Made by a program: the position numbers and the translations under genes. The notes under the pieces are model-generated. The model did not search any database and was not told where the DNA came from. It saw nothing but the letters and a program-made list of their open reading frames with translations. A stretch of DNA of 64,000 bases, from assembly GCF_000277125.1 (NCBI RefSeq), contig NC_016946.1, positions 2,232,001 to 2,296,000 of the forward strand, given 5' to 3'. How positions within the stretch are numbered: position 1 is the stretch's first letter; each line of letters opens with the position of its first letter. Positions 52,504 through 64,000 of the stretch are shown piece by piece. The DNA comes from Mycobacterium intracellulare ATCC 13950 (GTDB taxonomy: Bacteria; Actinomycetota; Actinomycetes; Mycobacteriales; Mycobacteriaceae).

Positions 52504-53925
52504 TTACAGCGGGATGTTCTTGTGGCGGCCGCGGCGCGCGGGCGCCTGCGCCAGCGCCTCGGTGAGCTTGCTGCGGGTGTGCGACGGGTCGATCTTCTCG
52601 TCGACCACGCCGATCTCGATGGCGCTGTCCACGCCGCCCGCGATCCGCTCGTGCTCGGCGGCCAGCTCGTCGTGCAGCGCCTCGCGCTCGTGCTCGGGCG
52701 CGGCGGCCAGCTTCTTCTTGTGCAGAATGCCCACGGCGGCCTTGGCGCCCATCACCGCGACCTCGGCGTCCGGCCAGGCGTACACCTTGGTCGCGTTGAG
52801 CGAGCGGGAGTTCATCGCAATGTAGGCCCCGCCGTAGGTCTTTCGGGTGACCAGCGTGACGCGCGGAACCGTGCACTCGCCGAACGCGTGCAGCAGCTTG
52901 GCGCCGCGGCGCACCACGCCGCCCCACTCCTGGTCGACACCGGGCAGATAACCCGGCACGTCGACGACCACCACCAGCGGAATGCCGAACGCGTCACACA
53001 GACGCACGAAACGCGCTGCCTTCTCGGCGCTTTCGGAGTTCAGGCAGCCGCCGAGGCGCAGTGGGTTGTTGGCCAGCACGCCGACCGTGCGGCCCGACAG
53101 CCGGCCCAGCCCGATCACCATCGACGGCGCCCAGTTGGCCTGGAACTCGTCGAACGGCGTCTCGTCGTCGAGGATCGCGGTCACGATCGGGCGCACGTCG
53201 TAGGCCCGCCGCGCCGACTCGGGCAGCAGCGCGTGGATGTCGGTGTCGCCGGCCTCGGCCTTGGTGCGGTCGAAATGGCCCTGCTGGCAGAACAATCCGA
53301 CCAGCCGGCGGCCGCGCTCGTAGGCGTCGAGCTCGTCGTCGGCGACGATGTGGCACACCCCGGACTTCTTGTGGTGGGTCTCGGGGCCACCGAGCGAGGC
53401 CATGTCGACGTCCTCGCCGGTGACGCTGCGCACCACGTCCGGGCCCGTGACGAACACCCGGCTCTCCGGCGCCATCACGACGACGTCGGTCAGCGCCGGC
53501 CCGTAGGCGGCGCCGCCGGCCGCGAAGCCGACGACCACCGAGATCTGCGGGACATAGCCCGAGGCGCGGATCATCGCCTCGAACACCAGGCCCACCGCGT
53601 GCAGCGCCTTCACACCCTCGGCCAGCCGGGCGCCACCGGAGTGCCAGATGCCCACGATCGGGCTCTGCTCCTCGATGGCGGTGTCGTAGGCGTCGACGAT
53701 GTGCGTGCAGCCCTCGATGCCCATGGCGCCGCCCATCACGGTGCCGTCGGTGCAGAACGCGATGGTGCGCACACCGTTCACGGTCCCGGCGGCCGCAAGC
53801 ACGCCGGAGCGGTCACGCTCGTGCAGGAGTTCGACGCTGTCGTCGTCGAAGAAATTGCTCAAGCGCAACAGCGGGTCGCGGGGGTCGAGCGACTCGCCGA
53901 CCGCCTCGGGGGCCGTGATAGTCAT
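52504..53925 (-). CDS. accD6: acyl-CoA carboxylase beta subunit AccD6
   Basis: A 473-residue carboxyltransferase (beta subunit) that, with the alpha subunit AccA3, makes malonyl-CoA for fatty acid and mycolate synthesis. Two crotonase-like halves: N-terminal GIEGCTHIVDAYDTAIEEQSPIVGIWHSGGARLAEG with the SGGARxxEG oxyanion site, then GPALTDVVVMAPESRVFVTGP. C-terminal half VVVDVPGYLPGVDQEWGGVVRRGAKLLHAFGE and KTYGGAYIAM. Length matches M. tuberculosis AccD6. Last gene of the fabD-acpM-kasA-kasB-accD6 operon. Confidence 0.95.
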   Translation of the reverse strand: MTITAPEAVGESLDPRDPLLRLSNFFDDDSVELLHERDRSGVLAAAGTVNGVRTIAFCTDGTVMGGAMGIEGCTHIVDAYDTAIEEQSPIVGIWHSGGARLAEGVKALHAVGLVFEAMIRASGYVPQISVVVGFAAGGAAYGPALTDVVVMAPESRVFVTGPDVVRSVTGEDVDMASLGGPETHHKKSGVCHIVADDELDAYERGRRLVGLFCQQGHFDRTKAEAGDTDIHALLPESARRAYDVRPIVTAILDDETPFDEFQANWAPSMVIGLGRLSGRTVGVLANNPLRLGGCLNSESAEKAARFVRLCDAFGIPLVVVVDVPGYLPGVDQEWGGVVRRGAKLLHAFGECTVPRVTLVTRKTYGGAYIAMNSRSLNATKVYAWPDAEVAVMGAKAAVGILHKKKLAAAPEHEREALHDELAAEHERIAGGVDSAIEIGVVDEKIDPSHTRSKLTEALAQAPARRGRHKNIPL

Positions 53926-53957
53926 CGCAGTCTCCTGATATTCCGGTGTTGCTCGGT

Positions 53958-55217
53958 TTAGTACCGCCCGAAGGCGATGGCCACGTTGTGTCCGCCGAAG
54001 CCGAACGAGTTGTTGATCGCGTACTCGTAGTTGCCGGGGCGGGGTTTGCCGGCCACCACGTCCAGGTCGATCTCGGGGTCGAGGTTTTCCAGGTTCAGCG
54101 TGGGCGGCACGACTTGGTCGCGCAGCGCGAGCACGGTCAGGATCGATTCGACGGCGCCCACGGCGCCCACGGAGTGGCCCAGGGCGGCCTTGGGGGCGTA
54201 GACGGCGGCGTTGCCGCCGTGGGGGCCCAGGGCGTTGTTGATGGCCCTGCCCTCGGCGACGTCGCCGACCGAGGTGCCGGTGGCGTGGGCGTTGACGTGG
54301 TGGATGTCGCTGGGGGAGAGCCCGGCGAGCTGGATGGCGCGGCTCATGGCGTGCCCGGCGCGTTCGCCGTTGGGGTCGGGGGCCACCATGTGGTAGCCGT
54401 CGGAGGTGATGCTCGCCCCCATGATGCGGGCCAAGATGTTGGCCCCGCGGGCCTTGGCGTGCTCCTCGGTCTCGATCACCATGAGCGCGCCGGCCTCGCC
54501 GAACACGAAGCCGGTCCGGTCGCGGTCGAACGGGCGGCACGCGCCGACGGGGTCGTCGTTCTTGGTCGACATCACGATCCGCATCTGGGCGAACGCCGCA
54601 ATCGGCACCGCTTCGATCTTCGTTTCGACGCCACCGCAGATCGCGATGTCGGCTTCGCCGAAGACGATGTTGCGCCACGCCTGGGCGATGCCCTCGGAGC
54701 CCGACGCGCACGCCGATATGGGCGTGAGGACCCCGGCCTTGGCGTGCCGTTCCAGACCCACCGCCGCCGACGCGCCGTTGGGCATGTACTTCTGCACACC
54801 GAGGGGGGAGACCGCCTTCATGCCACGGGCGCGCATGTCGTCGTAGCTGAAGACCATCTCTTCCGACGAGCCCAAACCGGTACCGATCGACACCAGCAAG
54901 CGGTCGCTGTCGACCTCGGGCGAGCCGGCGTTCTCCCAGACCCGCCGGCCCAAGATCGTCGACATCCGTTGCAGGTAGCCCGACCGGCGCAGCTCGACGC
55001 GGGTCAGCTGGCTGTCGAATTCCTCTAACAGATGACCGCCGATGCGTACCGGCAGGTCAAACTCCTCGACGAACGGGTCCTCGAGTTTGCGGATACCACT
55101 TTGGCTGTCCAGCAACAGCTTCCAGGTGGTCTCGGCGTCAGTCGCCAGTGCGGTCGTCATGGCAACGCCAGTGACGACCACGTTCGGGAGGGTCTTCCCG
55201 GTAACCAGCTCTGTCAT
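53958..55217 (-). CDS. kasB: beta-ketoacyl-ACP synthase KasB
   Basis: A 419-residue FAS-II condensing enzyme (elongation of meromycolate to full length). Catalytic Cys in [10 protein letters not shown], His in [12 protein letters not shown] and His in [14 protein letters not shown]-terminal [16 protein letters not shown]. KasB and KasA are about 65-70 percent alike. The ATG at 55217 (MTELVTGK) is chosen over an upstream frame to 55289; some annotations of the M. tuberculosis gene use an extended start. Confidence 0.95.
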   Translation of the reverse strand: MTELVTGKTLPNVVVTGVAMTTALATDAETTWKLLLDSQSGIRKLEDPFVEEFDLPVRIGGHLLEEFDSQLTRVELRRSGYLQRMSTILGRRVWENAGSPEVDSDRLLVSIGTGLGSSEEMVFSYDDMRARGMKAVSPLGVQKYMPNGASAAVGLERHAKAGVLTPISACASGSEGIAQAWRNIVFGEADIAICGGVETKIEAVPIAAFAQMRIVMSTKNDDPVGACRPFDRDRTGFVFGEAGALMVIETEEHAKARGANILARIMGASITSDGYHMVAPDPNGERAGHAMSRAIQLAGLSPSDIHHVNAHATGTSVGDVAEGRAINNALGPHGGNAAVYAPKAALGHSVGAVGAVESILTVLALRDQVVPPTLNLENLDPEIDLDVVAGKPRPGNYEYAINNSFGFGGHNVAIAFGRY

Positions 55218-55352
55218 GGGTCTTGCGAACGTTCCTTTCCTGCTAAGTGGTGACCGCGAACCCGGCGGGGCTGGGACGCGGGTCGCCACCTTCCGTGGTG
55301 TCCGGCTCCTCCTCGGGCCGTTTGCGGCCCGCGTCGTCGCCGGACGCCAGCT

Positions 55353-56603
55353 CTAGTAACGCCCGAAGGCGAGTGCCACGTTGTGGCCACCGAAGCCGAA
55401 CGAGTTGTTGATCGCGTAACGGAAATCGCCGTAGCGAGGTTCGCCCGCAACAACATCCAGGTCGATCTCGGGGTCGGGGGTTTCGTAATTGAGGGTGGGT
55501 GGAATGACGCCGTCGCGCAGGCTCAGCACCGTGAGCACCGACTCCAGCGCCCCGACCGCACCGATCGAGTGGCCCAGCGCCGACTTCGGCGCGTAGACCG
55601 CGGCCTGCTGGCAACCGGCGACGCGGATGGCGTTGGCCTCCGCGGTGTCACCGATCGGCGTGGCGGTCCCGTGCGCGTTGACGTGGTCAACGTCCTTGGG
55701 GGACAACCCCGCCAGCTCGAGCGACCGCGTCATCGCCCGACCCGCACGCACACCGTCGGCCGCCGGGGCCACCATGTGGAACGCGTCCGAGGTGATGCCG
55801 GCACCCATCAACCGGGCCAGCGGCTTGGCGCCGCGGGCCTTGGCGTGCTCCTCGGTCTCGATGAGCATCAGCGCACCGGCCTCGCCGAACACGAAGCCGT
55901 CGCGGTCCTTGTCGAACGGCCGCGATGCGCGCTCGGGCTCATCGTTGCGAGTCGACATGGCCCGCATCATCGAAAACGCCGCGATCGGCAGCGCCTCGAT
56001 GGGGCCCTCGACGCCACCGCACACGGCGACGTCCGCGTCACCCATGACGATCTGACGCCAGGCGTGGGCGATCGCTTCGGAGCCCGACGAACACGCCGAC
56101 ACCGGGGTGATCACCCCGGCGCGGGCGCCGAGCTGCAGGCCCACCACGGCGGCGGCGCCGTTGGGCATGATCATCTGGACGGCCAGCGGCGACACCTTGC
56201 GGGGGCCGCCCTCGTTCATCAGGTCGTAGCTCTCCACGATCCTTTCGGCGCCACCGAGGCCGGTGCCGACCACGACCGAGAACCGGTCGGGATCGAGCTC
56301 CGGGTTGCCGGCGCTCTCCCACAGCTGGGTGCTGAGCAGCTTGGCCAGCCGTTGGACGTACGACATACGTCGCATGTCGAGCCTGCTCATCTGCTCGTCG
56401 ATGGGCTCCTTGAGGTGTCCACCGATCCGGACGGGCAGGTCCCACTTGGTGATGTAGTCGTCTTCGAGGACGTGGATGCCGCTTTCGCCGGCCAACAAAC
56501 CCTTCCACGTGCTCTCGACGTCCGGCGCGATCGACGTCGTCGCCGTGACGGCGGTTACCACAACGCTGGGGTAACCGCCGTTAGCAGTGGAAGGCTTACT
56601 CAC
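55353..56603 (-). CDS. kasA: beta-ketoacyl-ACP synthase KasA
   Basis: A 416-residue FAS-II condensing enzyme, target of thiolactomycin-type inhibitors. Catalytic triad Cys171 (SACSSGSEA), His311 ([11 protein letters not shown]), His345 (LGHSIGAVG), as in the M. tuberculosis enzyme. The N-terminus [24 protein letters not shown] is very like the M. tuberculosis form. GTG start at 56603 overlaps the acpM stop (GTGA), so the two are translationally coupled. Confidence 0.96.
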   Translation of the reverse strand: MSKPSTANGGYPSVVVTAVTATTSIAPDVESTWKGLLAGESGIHVLEDDYITKWDLPVRIGGHLKEPIDEQMSRLDMRRMSYVQRLAKLLSTQLWESAGNPELDPDRFSVVVGTGLGGAERIVESYDLMNEGGPRKVSPLAVQMIMPNGAAAVVGLQLGARAGVITPVSACSSGSEAIAHAWRQIVMGDADVAVCGGVEGPIEALPIAAFSMMRAMSTRNDEPERASRPFDKDRDGFVFGEAGALMLIETEEHAKARGAKPLARLMGAGITSDAFHMVAPAADGVRAGRAMTRSLELAGLSPKDVDHVNAHGTATPIGDTAEANAIRVAGCQQAAVYAPKSALGHSIGAVGALESVLTVLSLRDGVIPPTLNYETPDPEIDLDVVAGEPRYGDFRYAINNSFGFGGHNVALAFGRY

Positions 56604-56947
56604 TTGGTGTCCGCTTCCAGCCTTGCCTTGACGTTGGCGACCGCGTCGGGGTTCTCGGTCTCCAGCTTGGCGCGCAGCGCCTCGGCAGCCTCGGGGTTCT
56701 CTTCCTCGAGCTTCTGGATGTAGGAGACGACGTCACCGACGGTACGCAGACCGGCGAGGTCCTCGTCCGGGATCTTGACGCCGTACTTGTCCTCGGTCTG
56801 CACGGCGATCTCGACCATCGACAGCGAGTCGATGTCCAGGTCGTCGACGAAGGACTTCTCCGGGGTGACCTCGGAGGGCTCGATACCGGTGACCTCTTCG
56901 ATGATCTCGGCGATACCGGCGATGATTTCTTCCTGGCTGACAGCCAC
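56600..56947 (-). CDS. acpM: meromycolate acyl carrier protein AcpM
   Basis: A 115-residue ACP that carries the growing meromycolate chain. The phosphopantetheine attachment Ser41 is in [13 protein letters not shown]. The acidic C-terminal tail (after about residue 85, [30 protein letters not shown]) is the mycobacterial extension that usual ACPs lack. It sits between fabD and kasA on the same strand. Confidence 0.96.
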   Translation of the reverse strand: MAVSQEEIIAGIAEIIEEVTGIEPSEVTPEKSFVDDLDIDSLSMVEIAVQTEDKYGVKIPDEDLAGLRTVGDVVSYIQKLEEENPEAAEALRAKLETENPDAVANVKARLEADTK

Positions 56948-57022
56948 AGCGTGCTTCCCTTCGTAATGTGTTGTGAGATAGTCGAACTGACGTGCTATGT
57001 GGTTGTACTGGATGCGGCCGAC

Positions 57023-57931
57023 TTAGAGCTCGGCCAAAGCGTCCAGGTCTGCGGGCGACTTGACGGCGCGAGCCGTAACTCCCCGAAGTTCTCGTTTGGC
57101 GATACCGGTGAGCGTGCCCGCGGGCGGGAACTCCACGGCCGCACCGACTTCCAGCTCGCGCAGCGTCGCGGTGCACAGGTCCCAGCGCACCGGCCGGGTC
57201 AGCTGGGCGACCAACGCCTCCATCGCCGCGGGGGCCGAGGCGACGGGCTTGCCGTCACGGTTCGACAGCAGCGTCGCGGTGGGCTCGGACGTCTGGACGG
57301 CGGCGGCCGCGGCGGCATAACCGTCGAGCGCCGACGCCATGTACTTGGTGTGGAACGCACCGGCCACCCCCAGCGCGCGCACGCGGGCCTTGGCCGGCGG
57401 GTCTTCGGCGAGCTTCTCCAACGCGTCCAGCGAGCCGGCGGCGACGATCTGCCCGGCGGCGTTGCGGTTGGCGGGGAACAGGTCGAGCTGCTCGAGGCGG
57501 GCGAGGACCTCGGCCTCGTCACCGCCGAGCACCGCGGACATGCCGGTGGGCTCGACGGCGCACGCCTTGGCCATCTCGGCGCCCCGGGTGGCGGCCAGGG
57601 CGACGGCGTCGTCCGCGGCCATCACGCCGGCGATCGCGTAGGCGGCGATCTCACCGACGGAGTGACCGGCCACGACCAGGTCTTCACCGGCGAGCAGGCC
57701 GCGCTTGGTCAGCTCCTGGTGTGCGAGCAGCGTGGCCGCGACGACCAGCGGCTGGGTGACCGCGGTGTCGGTGATCTCGTCGGTCGATGCGGTGGTGCCC
57801 AGGCGCACGAGGTCGAGGCCGCTGGCCTTGGACCACAGCGCCAACTGGTCGGCGGCGCCGGCGAGCTCCAGCCACGGCGAGAGCATCCCCTCGGTCTGCG
57901 AACCCTGTCCGGGCGCAAGCAATGCAATCAC
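57023..57931 (-). CDS. fabD: malonyl-CoA:ACP transacylase FabD
   Basis: A 302-residue malonyl-CoA-ACP transacylase. The GQGSQTEGM motif is near the N-terminus; nucleophile Ser91 is in VAGHSVGEIAAYA, and the second catalytic part is in GAFHTKYM with the His. It loads malonyl groups onto AcpM. GTG start at 57931. The MabR operator-like inverted repeat lies 67 bases upstream (57998-58018). Confidence 0.95.
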   Translation of the reverse strand: MIALLAPGQGSQTEGMLSPWLELAGAADQLALWSKASGLDLVRLGTTASTDEITDTAVTQPLVVAATLLAHQELTKRGLLAGEDLVVAGHSVGEIAAYAIAGVMAADDAVALAATRGAEMAKACAVEPTGMSAVLGGDEAEVLARLEQLDLFPANRNAAGQIVAAGSLDALEKLAEDPPAKARVRALGVAGAFHTKYMASALDGYAAAAAAVQTSEPTATLLSNRDGKPVASAPAAMEALVAQLTRPVRWDLCTATLRELEVGAAVEFPPAGTLTGIAKRELRGVTARAVKSPADLDALAEL

Positions 57932-57997
57932 GTGTTTAAGAGAACACTGTGGAAACGGTTTTGGCGGGTGTAACAGATTATGAACCTCGTCTTAGGT

Positions 57998-58018
57998 TTT
58001 TGTGTACACCCTACAAAA
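57998..58018. promoter_or_regulatory. MabR-type operator TTTTGT-N9-ACAAAA
   Basis: A perfect 6-9-6 inverted repeat in the 143-base gap between the mabR stop (58075) and fabD start (57931). The spacing agrees with the inverted repeat I recall for M. tuberculosis MabR on the fasII promoter. Direct binding would need experiment. Confidence 0.7.
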
Positions 58019-58074
58019 CGGCTCCGTAAGCTACGGGTTTGATATCGTCCCGCGACCTGTCGTCTGGGTCACTA

Positions 58075-59397
58075 TCACCCGATCTGGCCCACCGCAGCCC
58101 CTTTGACCGGCAGCGGAACGACGGGCATGGCGTTCTTGGCGGCGCTGCCGGGATGCGTCGGATAGTTGAGCTGGCCCACCGTCGCCGCCACTCGCAGGAC
58201 ATATGCGTCACGCGGCTGCATGGGATCGCGCCCGGTGAAGTCGGTGATCCGCTTGAGTCGGTAGCGCACCGTGTTTGGATGAACGAACAACTTTCTGGCA
58301 CAGGCTTCAATCGCGCCGCCACAATCTAAGTAAGCGTCAAGAGTTTCGATGAGCGTCGGGCCGGCGTCTGCCAACGGCCCCATCACGTCGGTGTGCAGCG
58401 CCACGATCGCCGACGCGTCGCCCATCAGGGCCCGTTCCGGCAGGAGCTCGCGCGCCAGCACGGGGCGCGGCGCCCCGCGCCAGCCACCGACGGCGTTCAT
58501 CCCGGATATCGCCTCGCTGGCGCTGTGGTAGGCCGCGGTCAGCATGGGCGCCGTCGGCCCGACGACCACGGGGCCGTCGGCGAACGCGGCCAGCAGCTCC
58601 CCGAGGAACTTGTCGGTCGGCGACAACTGCCCGGACACGATGGCGACCAGCCAGGTGCCGTGCACGTCGGTGAGGGCCGCACGGCCGTGCTGCGCGGCGA
58701 TGTCGCGGACGTGCTGACTCGCGCGCTCACTGTCGCCGGGGCCGGTCGACCCGTCGCGCCCGGGCGCCGGGGTTCCGACCACCACCGTCGCGGGCTCGGT
58801 GGTGTCCCAGTTCAGGGCGGCCGCGCGGGACAGCAGTTCCGGGCCGGTGTCGCCGCGGACCACCGCGTCGACCACGCTGGCCTCCATCCGGCTGTCCCAG
58901 GTGCCGCGCGCCTCGGCCGCGTCGGCGTACGCCCCCGCCGCGGTGAACGCCAGGTCGCGGGTGTACTTCAGGATGCCCACGGTCAGCGCGGTCAGCTGCT
59001 CCTCGGAGCGGGCCAGCAGCGGGACGACCTCCTCGAAGATGTCCATGGTGACGCGGACCATGTCGACGCTGTGACGCAACGCGATCCGGCGCTGCAGCTC
59101 CTGGGGCACCAGCTCGAAGGCCTGCGCGGTGTAGCTGACGTTGCTGTGTGGGTCTTGCATCCATTCGACGAAGTTCACGACGGCCGTCTGCACCACCAGC
59201 GCGACGCTGGCCCGTTGGGACGCCTCCAGCTCGGCGAAGAACGGCAACCGGTCCTGCATGGCGTTGACCGCCTCGGTGGCCAGCCGCCCGGAGTGCTGCT
59301 TGAGCCGGCGCAGCACGGATTCGGGGACCGAATCCAGCGTTTCCAGCGGCGACCGGGGATGCTTGGCGAACGGGCCGGCGAAGGGATTGTCACTCAC
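58075..59397 (-). CDS. mabR: FAS-II transcriptional regulator MabR (PucR-like)
   Basis: A 440-residue PucR/CdaR-type regulator that controls the fasII operon by binding an operator in its promoter. The GTG start VSDNPFAGPFAKHPRSPLETLDSVP matches Rv2242. The C-terminal PucR helix-turn-helix is at about residues 375-400 (AIEACARKLFVHPNTVRYRLKRITDFTGRD). The middle is the regulatory domain; the acyl-CoA ligand-binding site is inferred for this family. Same strand, immediately upstream of fabD. Confidence 0.92.
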   Translation of the reverse strand: MSDNPFAGPFAKHPRSPLETLDSVPESVLRRLKQHSGRLATEAVNAMQDRLPFFAELEASQRASVALVVQTAVVNFVEWMQDPHSNVSYTAQAFELVPQELQRRIALRHSVDMVRVTMDIFEEVVPLLARSEEQLTALTVGILKYTRDLAFTAAGAYADAAEARGTWDSRMEASVVDAVVRGDTGPELLSRAAALNWDTTEPATVVVGTPAPGRDGSTGPGDSERASQHVRDIAAQHGRAALTDVHGTWLVAIVSGQLSPTDKFLGELLAAFADGPVVVGPTAPMLTAAYHSASEAISGMNAVGGWRGAPRPVLARELLPERALMGDASAIVALHTDVMGPLADAGPTLIETLDAYLDCGGAIEACARKLFVHPNTVRYRLKRITDFTGRDPMQPRDAYVLRVAATVGQLNYPTHPGSAAKNAMPVVPLPVKGAAVGQIG

Positions 59398-59507
59398 GCC
59401 TAAAACGTACGCGACTTTTCTAGAAGTTTCCGCCAAAGAGGCGCGTGGCGCCGTGCTCGAACGTGCGGCTGGGCGCACGCTCGGCGAGCGGCGGCCGGTG
59501 GAGGGCT

Positions 59508-59533
59508 GGAGCGCCCGGCTCGCCGGGCGCTCC
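59508..59533. repeat. GC-rich perfect hairpin, 12-bp stem
   Basis: GGAGCGCCCGGC and its exact complement GCCGGGCGCTCC enclose a two-base TC loop. It lies in the 217-base gap between aceE and mabR, and the arm core GCCGGGCGCTC occurs a second time just downstream (about 59549-59560). It may act as a terminator for aceE transcripts. Confidence 0.55.
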
Positions 59534-59584
59534 ATGCCCAGCCCCCGGCTGGCCGGGCGCTCGGCGAGCCGGGGAGTCACGCGC

Positions 59585-59614
59585 CAGCCCTTATGCCAGC
59601 CGTTATGCCAGCCC

Positions 59615-59620
<6 letters not shown>
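59585..59620. repeat. three tandem 12-bp repeats across the aceE stop
   Basis: CAGCCCTTATGC, CAGCCGTTATGC and CAGCCCTTAGGC follow directly (59585-59596, 59597-59608, 59609-59620). The aceE stop codon (59615-59617) lies in the third unit, so expansion or contraction of the array could alter where translation ends. Confidence 0.7.
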
Positions 59621-62404
<2,784 letters not shown>

Positions 62405-62587
62405 CCCACTACTCCTGTAATTGGCGGGATGTGTGACGTGAGGGCGGGTCGCGCCCTCTCCACCATCGTGCCGCACGGGTGTTTCAGGCGGGCAGCCGCC
62501 ATCTGGTAGCCGTCAAAGGCTCACCCGGTGCGCGTCAACTCGGCGTGTATGGGGCGGGTGCACAAGCCACCCGGTAACGTCAGGCCT

Positions 62588-63175
62588 GTGCTCATCCGGT
62601 GGCGTGCCGTCCCCCCGAGGCAGGTGGGGGCTTTCCCCCGGCGTGGCGCGCTGGCCCTGGGCTGTGTCGCGGCCGCGCTGATGGGCATCGTGGGATGTAC
62701 CTCCGTCACCAACGGAACGGCGACCCCGGACACCAAAGTCGCCCCCGCCTACCGCCAGTCGGTGTCCGCGTCGGTGTCGGCCTCGTCGGCGACGTCGAGC
62801 GTCCGGGAGTCCCAGCGCCAGCAGTCGCTGACCACCAAGGCGGTGCGCACCGCCTGCGCCTCGCTGATCACCACCAGCAAGAACGCGATCGACAAGACCA
62901 ACGAATTCGTCCAGGCGTTCAATTCGGGCCGCGGCACCGGCCCCACCGAGGGCCCGGCGATCGACGCCCTCAACGACAGCGCCACCACGGTGGCCAACAG
63001 CTTCAATGACGCGATGTCGCAGCAGATCAAGGACGCGTTCAACGCGTACATCGACGCCGCGCACTCGGTGGCCAACGCCATTGGCACACACGCGGGGACG
63101 TCGGAATTCAACAAACGCGTCGATCAGCTCAACGACACGAAAAAGAAGGCGATCAAACTCTGCTTGGCAACGTAA
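62588..63175 (+). CDS. lipoprotein (Rv2240c-like)
   Basis: A 195-residue protein with an N-terminal signal and the lipobox LMGIVGC at about residue 37, then a Ser/Thr-rich segment and a helical region ([13 protein letters not shown] ... [40 protein letters not shown]). The GTG at 62588 is the most likely start, giving a signal peptide with two positive charges. Matches the position of Rv2240c between aceE and the Rv2239c-type gene. Function unknown. Confidence 0.75.
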   Translation: MLIRWRAVPPRQVGAFPRRGALALGCVAAALMGIVGCTSVTNGTATPDTKVAPAYRQSVSASVSASSATSSVRESQRQQSLTTKAVRTACASLITTSKNAIDKTNEFVQAFNSGRGTGPTEGPAIDALNDSATTVANSFNDAMSQQIKDAFNAYIDAAHSVANAIGTHAGTSEFNKRVDQLNDTKKKAIKLCLAT

Positions 63176-63259
63176 TGAGGCGGAAGTGTGAACGGGATCC
63201 GCGCTGTGCGACGATAATCCCGAAGCGCACATCGCGAGGGAATTGAAGGAGGCTCCACG

Positions 63260-63682
63260 GTGGTCGCGGCGGATCACGCCCCGAGCTACGCTCGCAAACT
63301 GGGCATCCAACCCGACCATGTTGTCCAGGAGTGGGGCTGGGACGAAGACACCGACGATGAGATCCGCGCGGCGGTCGAGGAAGCCTGCGGCAGCGAGCTG
63401 CTCGACGAGGACACCGACGAGGTAGTCGACGTCGTGCTGCTCTGGTGGCGCGACGGCGACGGCGACCTGGTGGACACGCTGATGGACGCGATCGGCCCGC
63501 TCGCCGAGGACGGCGTGATCTGGGTGCTGACCCCCAAGACCGGAAAACCGGGACACGTGCTGCCGGCCGAGATCGCCGAGGCGGCCCCCACCGCCGGTCT
63601 GATGCCGACCTCGTCGGTCAACCTGGGGGATTGGGCCGCCAGCCGTCTGGTGCAGCCCAAGTCCCGGGCCGGGAAGCGTTGA
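63260..63682 (+). CDS. DUF3052 protein (Rv2239c-like)
   Basis: A 140-residue acidic protein of the DUF3052 family: VVAADHAPSYARKLGIQPDHVVQEWGWDEDTDDEIRAAVEEACG, and a C-terminal TPKTGKPGHVLPAEIAEAAPTAGLMPTSSVNLGDWAASRLV. GTG start at 63260 with GAAGGAGG seven bases upstream. Its stop overlaps the ahpE ATG by one base (TGATG), so it is coupled to ahpE. Function unknown. Confidence 0.82.
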   Translation: MVAADHAPSYARKLGIQPDHVVQEWGWDEDTDDEIRAAVEEACGSELLDEDTDEVVDVVLLWWRDGDGDLVDTLMDAIGPLAEDGVIWVLTPKTGKPGHVLPAEIAEAAPTAGLMPTSSVNLGDWAASRLVQPKSRAGKR

Positions 63683-64000
63683 TGCTGTCGGTCGGCACCG
63701 CCGCCCCGGACTTCACTCTGCGCGACCAGAATCAACAACGCGTCACGTTGAGCTCCTACCGCGGCGCCAAGAACGTTCTGCTGGTGTTCTTCCCGCTGGC
63801 GTTCACCGGGATCTGCCAGGGCGAGCTGGACCAGCTGCGGGATCATCTGCCCGACTTCGAGAACGACGACAGCGCGGTGCTGGCCATCTCGGTGGGCCCG
63901 CCGCCCACGCACCGGGTCTGGGCGTTGGACAGCGGCTTCACCTTCCCGGTGCTGTCGGATTTCTGGCCGCACGGCGCGGTCAGCCAGAGCTACGGCGTGT
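63682..64000 (+). CDS. ahpE: peroxiredoxin AhpE (runs off the right edge)
   Basis: The first 106 residues of a 1-Cys peroxiredoxin. The peroxidatic Cys45 lies in PLAFTGICQGEL, with Thr42 three positions before as in the family (T-x-x-C). Residues 1-40 form the thioredoxin-fold strand-helix start (LSVGTAAPDFTLRDQNQQRVTLSSYRG). It reduces hydroperoxides and peroxynitrite, with mycoredoxin and mycothiol as partners. Overlaps the preceding gene stop by one base. Confidence 0.95.
   Translation, partial: MLSVGTAAPDFTLRDQNQQRVTLSSYRGAKNVLLVFFPLAFTGICQGELDQLRDHLPDFENDDSAVLAISVGPPPTHRVWALDSGFTFPVLSDFWPHGAVSQSYGV

Noticed and set aside
55217..55289. A longer KasB start at 55289
   Set aside because: The first 24 residues are basic and low-complexity; the ATG at 55217 gives the expected MTELVTGK start.

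Overview
The window is high-GC actinobacterial chromosome and clearly mycobacterial. The right-hand 25 kb holds, in order, orthologues of a contiguous Mycobacterium tuberculosis block: ahpE, the Rv2239c-type protein, the Rv2240c-type lipoprotein, aceE, mabR, fabD-acpM-kasA-kasB-accD6, glpD1, a TetR, an AGPS-like oxidase, a diacylglycerol kinase, the Rv2256c/2257c/2258c types, mscR with its metallo-beta-lactamase partner, an Rv2264c-type protein and cyp124. The many P450s, TetR regulators and extra accessory genes suggest a slow-growing non-tuberculous species, possibly of the M. avium complex. The species cannot be fixed from this stretch. Names and comparisons with M. tuberculosis are from memory of those proteins, not from a search.

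Layout. (1) 1-5.9 kb: a partial TetR with a tandem operator, an AAA ATPase, a Na+/H+ antiporter, a chagasin-like lipoprotein, a LipM-type esterase and a ferredoxin. (2) 6-10.8 kb, sulfur and redox: a LysR regulator, the sirohydrochlorin chelatase-sulfite reductase operon (cysH is missing between them) and a divergent thioredoxin reductase. A 45-bp composite motif lies upstream of the LysR gene and again in the sirA/trxB divergent promoter. (3) 10.8-21.1 kb: two P450s, three TetR genes, an FDOR-type protein, a CMD-like protein, an FAD-linked oxidase, a membrane Ser/Thr kinase with a non-RD catalytic loop, a DUF1707 protein and a VOC protein. (4) 21.1-27.1 kb, an accessory island of lower GC: a frameshifted small secreted protein gene, a VapBC pair, a phospholipase D-helicase-DUF3427 protein and a second membrane Ser/Thr kinase. 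(5) 27.5-34.5 kb: tandem CMD genes, a TetR, an HsaA-like flavoprotein, a Tat-type amidase, a cutinase, a Baeyer-Villiger-type monooxygenase and a secreted protein. (6) 34.5-52.4 kb: cyp124, an MmpS-like secreted protein, an actin-fold/proline-rich membrane protein, a SABATH methyltransferase, mscR with its MBL-fold partner, and a glycerolipid group (DAG kinase, AGPS-like oxidase, TetR, glpD). (7) 52.5-64 kb: the FAS-II mycolate operon with its regulator MabR and a MabR-like operator, pyruvate dehydrogenase E1, and the start of ahpE.

How the genes work together. FabD, AcpM, KasA, KasB and AccD6 form the mycolic-acid FAS-II elongation unit under MabR. SirA and the chelatase supply sulfide and the sirohaem that SirA needs. 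GlpD1, the AGPS-like oxidase and the DAG kinase converge on glycerol phosphate lipids. MscR and its MBL partner fit mycothiol-dependent formaldehyde and nitric oxide detoxification. No rRNA, tRNA, CRISPR array, IS element or prophage was recognised.
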